A stretch of DNA of 64,000 bases. It comes from Alcanivorax hongdengensis A-11-3 (GTDB taxonomy: Bacteria > Pseudomonadota > Gammaproteobacteria > Pseudomonadales > Alcanivoracaceae). The position numbers were made by a program, and so were the translations under genes. The first letter of the stretch is position 1, and every line of letters starts with the position of its first letter. The notes below the pieces were generated by a model. That model did not search any database, was not told where the DNA came from, and saw only the letters and a program-made list of their open reading frames with translations. Location: the NCBI RefSeq assembly GCF_000300995.1, contig NZ_AMRJ01000009.1, positions 45,738-109,737 on the forward strand. Reading direction: 5' to 3'. This document shows positions 59,352 to 64,000 of this stretch, piece after piece.

Positions 59352-59539
59352 TTGGCTCATATCATGATGACGGAACCAACCATCAGCTCAGCGGATTACC
59401 TGGTTGATGACGACTCTTCTTCACGGCCCCTGCAAGTTTGCAGCAACGCCCAGGTTCGCATGCCGAGATACGCAGTGAGGCTTCGCGATCAACACACCAT
59501 GCATTCACAATGTCACTGCAAGGTCCGGCATGTCTCTGC

Positions 59540-59974
59540 TCAGTCCTTACGGCCTGAGCTAGCCCTATACAGCTGTTGTTTGCTCTCCTCGCTGATCCCC
59601 GTCAGGATGCCGCAGGCATTGATCTCCCGACCCTCGTTGCAACTCGCCCTCAGTGAAACGAGTTGTTGCTCAAGCGCTTGCAGAGCAGTTATCTGCGACC
59701 GCACATGAGAGATGTGGTCATCGAGCATGGCGTTGACGGCGGTACAGGGCTGGCGAGGGTCGTCCTGATAGCTCTGTAGCTCGCGAATCTCTGTCAGTGA
59801 CAGGTCCAGAATTCGGCAGCGGCGGATAAAGGCAAGCCACTCGCCATGCTTCTCGGTATAGACACGGTAACCATTCTCCTGCCGTTCTGGCGGCGGCAAC
59901 AGGCCCTGCTGCTCATAGAAGCGGATCGTCTGCGTGTCGATACCCGCTATCTGGGCTAACTGACCAATGCGCAT
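59540..59974 (-). CDS. MerR-family Cd(II)/Pb(II)-responsive regulator
   Basis: A 144-residue MerR protein of the CadR/PbrR group: MRIGQLAQIAGIDTQTIRFYEQQGLLPPPERQENGYRVY HTH, LSLTEIRELQSYQDDPRQPC with the first metal cysteine, and the later SLRASC and NACGILTGI cysteines. It would bend and activate the divergent promoter at 60007-60037 on metal binding. That promoter is now separated from the exporter gene by an IS256-type element. Confidence 0.9.
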   Translation of the reverse strand: MRIGQLAQIAGIDTQTIRFYEQQGLLPPPERQENGYRVYTEKHGEWLAFIRRCRILDLSLTEIRELQSYQDDPRQPCTAVNAMLDDHISHVRSQITALQALEQQLVSLRASCNEGREINACGILTGISEESKQQLYRASSGRKD

Positions 59975-60006
59975 CAGGCTTACTCCTCAACGGATCATCT
60001 GTCCCA

Positions 60007-60037
60007 TTGACCTTATAGTAGCTATATAGTTTTTAAT
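60007..60037 (+). promoter_or_regulatory. MerR-type promoter/operator
   Basis: TTGACC (60007-60012) and TTTAAT (60032-60037) have the long 19-bp spacing typical of MerR-activated promoters, with a dyad TATAG/CTATA (60014-60018, 60022-60026) between them. It faces rightward, toward the CDF exporter at 61466, but the IS256-type element begins nine bases after it. Confidence 0.75.
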
Positions 60038-60045
60038 ACTAGCAA

Positions 60046-61429
60046 GAGTTATGGTGATTTCTGGTGTATGGAAGCAGGCTGAAGAGGTGGCGTATCCTGT
60101 TGGTTGATCACCGCGACGATCACAACCAACAGAGGATGGATACGCCATGTCCAAGTCTAACCTGCATGCTCTTTCACAACCAGAGACAGTAACGAATGAC
60201 CCGTTGCACGATTTAATTCGCAAGGGAGCCCGAGACCTGATTGCCCGGGCGGTAGAGACCGAACTGGAAGGCCTGCTGAGCCAGTACGCGGATGTCACCA
60301 CGCCCAATGGCCGCCAGGCGGTGGTGCGCAACGGCTACCTGCCCAAGCGCATTATTCAGACCGGTGTTGGCGACGTTGACGTCCAGGTGCCCAAGGTTCG
60401 GGATCGCAGCGGCACCGGCGTTCGCTTCAACAGCCAGTTGCTGCCGCCGTACCTGAAGCGGGCCAAGAGTCTGGAAGAGCTGATTCCCTGGCTCTACCTG
60501 CGCGGTGTCTCCTCTGGCGATTTCCAGGAGGCCCTGAGTGCCCTGGTCGGCGAGCAGGCCAACGGGTTGTCGGCGAACACGGTCTCCCGGCTCAAGGCCA
60601 AGTGGCTGGATGAGCACAAGGATTGGCAGCGCCGGGACCTGAGCCAGAAGCGTTATGTGTACTGGTGGGCAGACGGCGTGTACAGCAACGTCCGCCTGGA
60701 TGACCGGCTCTGCCTGCTGGTGATCATCGGTGTTACCGAGCACGGCCATAAAGAACTGGTGGCTGTCGAGGATGGCCACCGGGAGTCTGAAGCCAGTTGG
60801 CGAGAATTGCTCACAGACTTACGGGAAAGGGGCCTGGAGCCTTCGCCCAAGCTGGCTGTTGGCGACGGCGCACTGGGCTTCTGGAAGGCCCTGAGCAAGG
60901 TGTTTCCGGACACCCGGCACCAGCGATGCTGGGTGCACAAGACCGCTAATGTGCTGGACAAGCTGCCTAAATCGGTACAACCAAAGGTCAAGTCGGCACT
61001 GCACGAGATCTACCTGGCGGAGACCCGTGACGGCGCTCACAAGGCCTTTGACAGCACTTTGCGGCGGTTCCGAGACAAGTACCCCAAGGCCATGGACAAC
61101 CTGGAAAAGGACCGCAACGAACTGCTGGCCTTCTACGATTTTCCGGCGATTCACTGGATCCACTTGCGGACGACCAATCCGATTGAATCCACTTTCGCCA
61201 CCGTACGACTGAGAACCAAGCGGAGCCGATCCTGTGGCAACCGCGACACCACGTTATCGATGGTGTTCAAACTGCTCCAATCCGCCCAGAAACGCTGGAA
61301 GCGGATCAAGGGGTTCGACCAACTCAGACTGGTCGTGAACAACGTCCAGTTTCGGGATGGAGAACAGGTGGATGATCAATCTGACAGGAACGCTGCCTGA
61401 TGGTCATACACCAGATTTGACAATAACTC
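60046..61429. mobile_element. IS256-family insertion sequence, 1384 bp, complete
   Basis: Ends carry inverted repeats that begin GAGTTAT and end CTGGTGTATG with internal mismatches. A perfect 9-bp target duplication, TACTAGCAA, stands at 60037-60045 and 61430-61438. One transposase gene fills the interior. The intact ends and duplication suggest recent insertion. Confidence 0.93.
60147..61400 (+). CDS. IS256-family transposase
   Basis: A 417-residue mutator-type DDE transposase. The catalytic acids are in WWADGVYSNVRL, AVGDGALGFWKAL and TTNPIESTFATVRLRT; the C/H signature HQRCWVHKTANVLDKLP is present. The frame is intact, so the element may be active. It reads toward the CDF gene and could supply transcription there. 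Confidence 0.95.
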   Translation: MSKSNLHALSQPETVTNDPLHDLIRKGARDLIARAVETELEGLLSQYADVTTPNGRQAVVRNGYLPKRIIQTGVGDVDVQVPKVRDRSGTGVRFNSQLLPPYLKRAKSLEELIPWLYLRGVSSGDFQEALSALVGEQANGLSANTVSRLKAKWLDEHKDWQRRDLSQKRYVYWWADGVYSNVRLDDRLCLLVIIGVTEHGHKELVAVEDGHRESEASWRELLTDLRERGLEPSPKLAVGDGALGFWKALSKVFPDTRHQRCWVHKTANVLDKLPKSVQPKVKSALHEIYLAETRDGAHKAFDSTLRRFRDKYPKAMDNLEKDRNELLAFYDFPAIHWIHLRTTNPIESTFATVRLRTKRSRSCGNRDTTLSMVFKLLQSAQKRWKRIKGFDQLRLVVNNVQFRDGEQVDDQSDRNAA

Positions 61430-61465
61430 TACTAGCAATCTATGTTGGTTAACTGGAGCCGTATC

Positions 61466-62362
61466 GTGAGTAAAGCCTGTGGTGGCCCATGTAGCTGCGA
61501 TGCAACGCCTGCAGCGGATACCGATATGCCGGTCTCCTCCGAAGCGTCAGGGGAATGGGTCAGCGTGTATGCTGTGCCGAAGATGGATTGTCCCTCAGAA
61601 GAACGGATGATCCGCTTGGCGCTGAACGGCTTTGATGAGATTCGAACGCTGTCCTTCGACTTGTCGAACCGCCGATTGGAGGTCGTGCATGACGGCGAGG
61701 CTGAGCCCATTACCGCGAAACTGGCGACCTTGGGGCTAGGCGCCTCTCTTCAGGAAACCGTCATTGCCGACCCAGAGACGATCAAGGCCGCTGAGAGCTC
61801 GGCAGTCTCTGCTACGCAGGAGTCAGGCACTCTGCGCGTGTTGCTCGGTATCAATGCGATCATGTTCGTGGTGGAAATGACTGCTGGCCTGATCGCCCAG
61901 TCTACCGGCCTGATCGCTGATTCCCTGGATATGTTTGCCGATGCAGCCGTCTATGGCCTGGCTCTCTATGCCGTAGGGCGCAGTGCGAAAATGCAGGTAC
62001 GTGCCGCGCATCTGGCAGGGGTACTGCAACTGATTTTGGCTATCGGCGTACTCGTCGAGGTGGTGCGACGCTTTGTTTTCGGTAGTGAGCCTGAATCGCT
62101 GATGATGATGGCGATCGCCTTCGTCGCGTTGATCGCCAATACCGGTTGCCTGCTGTTGATATCCAAGCACCGCGAAGGCGGCGCGCATATGAAGGCAAGC
62201 TGGATATTCTCGGCCAATGATGTGGTGATCAACATGGGCGTCATCGCCGCCGGTGCCTTGGTCGCCTGGACGGGGTCCAGCTACCCTGACCTGATTATCG
62301 GTACCATCGTGGGCCTGATCGTCCTCAACGGCGCTCGGCGCATCCTGGCGCTCAAGGGGTGA
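61466..62362 (+). CDS. Cation diffusion facilitator-type heavy-metal exporter with N-terminal metal-binding region
   Basis: A 298-residue inner-membrane transporter. A cysteine-rich N-terminus (KACGGPCSCDA) and an HMA-like segment (YAVPKMDCPSEERMIRLAL) precede six helices of a CDF core with LIADSLDMFADAAVYG and SANDVVINMGVIAAGALV. Such fusions accompany CadR/PbrR-type regulators and export Zn, Cd or Pb. A GTG at 61466 with GGAG upstream gives the family N-terminus; an ATG at 61442 is possible. Confidence 0.85.
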   Translation: MSKACGGPCSCDATPAADTDMPVSSEASGEWVSVYAVPKMDCPSEERMIRLALNGFDEIRTLSFDLSNRRLEVVHDGEAEPITAKLATLGLGASLQETVIADPETIKAAESSAVSATQESGTLRVLLGINAIMFVVEMTAGLIAQSTGLIADSLDMFADAAVYGLALYAVGRSAKMQVRAAHLAGVLQLILAIGVLVEVVRRFVFGSEPESLMMMAIAFVALIANTGCLLLISKHREGGAHMKASWIFSANDVVINMGVIAAGALVAWTGSSYPDLIIGTIVGLIVLNGARRILALKG

Positions 62363-62504
62363 GGCTGCACGGTACGCAGCTATCGATGCCTGGGACACTT
62401 GATCGAAGTGGCTGTACAAGCGCGCTAGGCCTGAACGACAGCATATAGCGCGAAGGCTCGGAGCCAGCAAGGTAGCGTATCTAGGAATCAACCAAGGAAA
62501 GAAG

Positions 62505-63266
62505 ATGATGGATAGTATCTGGCTGGTACTCGGCCTGGCGCTGTTGCCCGCCTTAGGCAATTTTAGTGGTGGGCTCGCTGCGGAGGCCTCCCGAACTACC
62601 GGGCGCCGTCTCAATTACGCCCTTCACGGCGCTGCCGGCCTCGTCATTGCGGTGGTGGCGGTTGAAATCATGCCGCGCGTGCTAGAGAACCTCTCAGCCT
62701 GGGTAATCGCCCTCGCTTTCGCGCTGGGCGGCATTGCTTACGTAGGTATCGAGAAGCTCGTTGAGAGTCTCCAGAAGCGACAAGGCCAGCAGGGAGAAGG
62801 CGGTCAGACGAGTGTCTGGATGATCTATATCGCCGTATCCATCGACCTGTTCAGCGATGGCCTCCTGATCGGGGCGGGGTCGGCGGTCTCACCGTCGGTC
62901 GCGATAATCCTGGCGGCGGGTCAGGTTCTCGCCGATGTTCCTGAGGGCTTTGCGACGATCGCCACCATGAAAGATAAAGGAATCCCTCGTAGCAAGCGGA
63001 TACTGCTCTCTGCTTCCTTCGCGATTCCTGTGCTCTCGGCAGCCGTCTTTGCTTACTTCGTACTCAGGAACCAGCCGGAGGCATTTAAGCTAGCGGCACT
63101 GACGTTCACGGCAGGCCTTCTCACGGTCGCTGCCATCGAAGATATGGTCTCCGAGGCTCACGAGAGCGGTGACGATACGCACATCTCACCGCTGGCTTTC
63201 ATAGGCGGCTTCGTCCTGTTCGTTCTGGTATCAGCGGGCTTGGAAGGGGTGGTATCGCAAAGCTAA
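62505..63266 (+). CDS. ZIP-family metal transporter
   Basis: A 253-residue membrane protein with eight or so helices. SIDLFSDGLLIGAGSAVSP and ADVPEGFATI carry the metal-site residues of ZIP helices 4 and 5. ZIP proteins usually import divalent metals; in Pb/Cd cassettes their role may be uptake balance. AAGGAAAG precedes the ATG. It lies 142 bases after the CDF gene in the same direction. Confidence 0.88.
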   Translation: MMDSIWLVLGLALLPALGNFSGGLAAEASRTTGRRLNYALHGAAGLVIAVVAVEIMPRVLENLSAWVIALAFALGGIAYVGIEKLVESLQKRQGQQGEGGQTSVWMIYIAVSIDLFSDGLLIGAGSAVSPSVAIILAAGQVLADVPEGFATIATMKDKGIPRSKRILLSASFAIPVLSAAVFAYFVLRNQPEAFKLAALTFTAGLLTVAAIEDMVSEAHESGDDTHISPLAFIGGFVLFVLVSAGLEGVVSQS

Positions 63267-63422
63267 CGTACTGCTCCCCAACACAGCCACTGTCGTGCTG
63301 GCCGAATACGAAGCAGCTCCCAGCTTACGGCGCACCTAGTCGAGTCCAGAAACATTCACTTTGCCACCCTGGCCAGCCGGCCGAATGAATTGACGCAGCT
63401 TGATTAAGCGGAGCAAGAAAGC

Positions 63423-63956
63423 ATGAGCCACAGGGTTGATCCTGGATTCGGAGGCGAGAGAGCATTGGGTGATAAGTGCGCGCTACCCTCTAGCCTATAC
63501 ACGGGCGTGCGCTATAAGCCGCTTCTGACAGGGGGGATGGCTCTACTTGCTGGAGGCGCCATGCCGCTTGCCTTTGCCCCTGTGGGCTGGGCATGGCTTG
63601 CGGTGATCGCTCTGGCAACATTTTTTGTCCTGACCGCGCAGTCTTCAAGGCGTCAGGCGCTGTGGTCGGCCTACCTCTTTGGCCTTGGCTACTTCGGCGT
63701 GGGTGTCTCCTGGGTCTTTATCAGCATTAGCCAGTACGGCAATGGCCCCGTGGTGGCGGTGTTAGTCACGGCGGCCTTTGTCTCGCTGCTCGCCCTCTTT
63801 CCATGGGGCGTCGCGTACCTCGTGCGCTGCCTGCGCCCTGAGATGGATGCAATGGCACTCTGGCTAGGGCTACCTGCGGCATGGGTGCTGAGTGAATGGA
63901 TGCGCACCTGGTTCTTGACCGTAAGCGTCCGGCGAACCCACCTTGTCAGGTGGTAG
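63423..63956 (+). pseudogene. lnt: Apolipoprotein N-acyltransferase-like gene, truncated by an insertion
   Basis: The first about 166 codons encode the membrane part of an Lnt homologue (GGAMPLAFAPVGWAWLAVIAL; SAYLFGLGYFGVGVSWVFISISQYG; LPAAWVLSEWMRTWFLT). After WFLT the frame enters unrelated DNA at 63921 and stops. The nitrilase-like catalytic domain is missing. Lnt and LspA paralogues recur in lead/cadmium resistance cassettes, so this was probably cargo, not the chromosomal essential copy. Confidence 0.8.
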
Positions 63957-64000
63957 CCGGCGTCCAGTTGTGGGGTTCTAGGGATTTTCCGTCCAAAAAC
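63921..64000. mobile_element. Probable IS66-family element end, continues past the window
   Basis: The break in lnt starts with GTAAGCGTCCGGCGAACC, which resembles the GTAA-starting termini of IS66-family elements, followed by a small hairpin (CCACCT/AGGTGG, 63938-63953). Only 80 bases are visible, so family assignment is tentative. Confidence 0.5.

Larger units (their letters stand above)
14651..64000. mobile_element. Integrative and conjugative element, PFL_47xx / G-type T4SS class, right end not seen
   Basis: From the trpG junction to the window edge the genes are those of an ICEclc/PAGI-2-like element: tyrosine integrase, MobH relaxase, prlF-yhaV, DUF3742, a full run of mating-pair-formation genes with TraG and VirB4, plus two cargo blocks (phage defence and metal resistance). 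Secondary insertions (IS5-type remnant, IS256-type element, IS66-like end) mark the metal-resistance side. The coupling protein and right attachment site are not present in this window, so whether the element is still mobile is open. Confidence 0.88.

Noticed and set aside
59352..59708. 118-codon plus-strand frame between the IS5 remnant and the MerR gene
   Set aside because: Second half is antisense to the MerR gene and the rest has no recognisable features.

Overview
The window joins a gammaproteobacterial chromosome (about 1-14,650) to the left part of a large integrative and conjugative element (ICE; about 14,650 to past the right edge). A cyoABCD oxidase locus with SURF1 and a RegB/RegA-type redox two-component pair, the high GC content, and GTCCGAC-type extragenic repeats suggest a marine, Alcanivorax-like organism. 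That assignment is inference; there is no rRNA or tRNA here to check it.

Chromosomal part: an NlpC/P60 hydrolase (cut by the left edge), an HxlR regulator divergent from an Old Yellow Enzyme oxidoreductase, an MHS-type MFS transporter divergent from cyoABCD, then a SURF1-like protein, regB-regA, a VOC protein, a MOSC-DUF1415-DUF3301 operon on the minus strand, and trpE. trpG, whose ATG overlaps the trpE stop, reads only ten native codons (ending N-Y-D) before foreign DNA begins. The ICE therefore entered the 5' end of trpG, and a P4-type tyrosine integrase follows at once.

ICE backbone: MobH (TraI_2) relaxase, a prlF-yhaV toxin-antitoxin pair, DUF3742, then from 45.8 to 57.9 kb the minus-strand mating-pair-formation operon of the PFL_47xx (G-type, ICEclc/PAGI-2-like) type IV secretion system: RAQPRD, TIGR03758, 03745, 03750, 03746, 03749, 03752, 03751, the VirB4/TraC ATPase, a DsbA/G-like thioredoxin protein, RadC, TIGR03757, 03756, 03755, a small membrane protein and TraG. 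The coupling protein (TraD/VirD4) block normally next to RAQPRD is not in the window; cargo occupies that position.

Cargo 1 (19.4-43.9 kb, between DUF3742 and TraG) is a defence island. A minus-strand operon of about 21 kb reads WYL regulator (BrxR-like), brxF, brxC/pglY, [OLD-family ATPase-TOPRIM, SIR2, HerA], pglX, [Schlafen/AlbA protein], brxHII, pglZ, brxA and an unrecognised 380-aa protein. Its skeleton is type 3 BREX in canonical order, but an OLD-SIR2-HerA block and an AlbA gene lie inside the operon with operon-like spacing. Divergent from it are an ADP-ribosylglycohydrolase with an unrecognised N-terminal domain and two unknown genes. An NAD-consuming SIR2/HerA pair, an OLD nuclease, BREX methylation/exclusion and an ADP-ribose hydrolase under one regulatory region is the most interesting feature here: plausibly a composite, multi-layer defence system.

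Cargo 2 (58.1-64 kb) holds an excisionase-like HTH protein, a 52-codon ORF and a second SIR2 gene cut by an IS5-type remnant, then a Cd/Pb-type metal-resistance cluster (MerR regulator, CDF exporter, ZIP transporter, Lnt-like acyltransferase). An IS256-family element with a perfect 9-bp target duplication sits between the MerR-controlled promoter and the CDF gene, and the Lnt gene is broken by what looks like the end of an IS66-family element.
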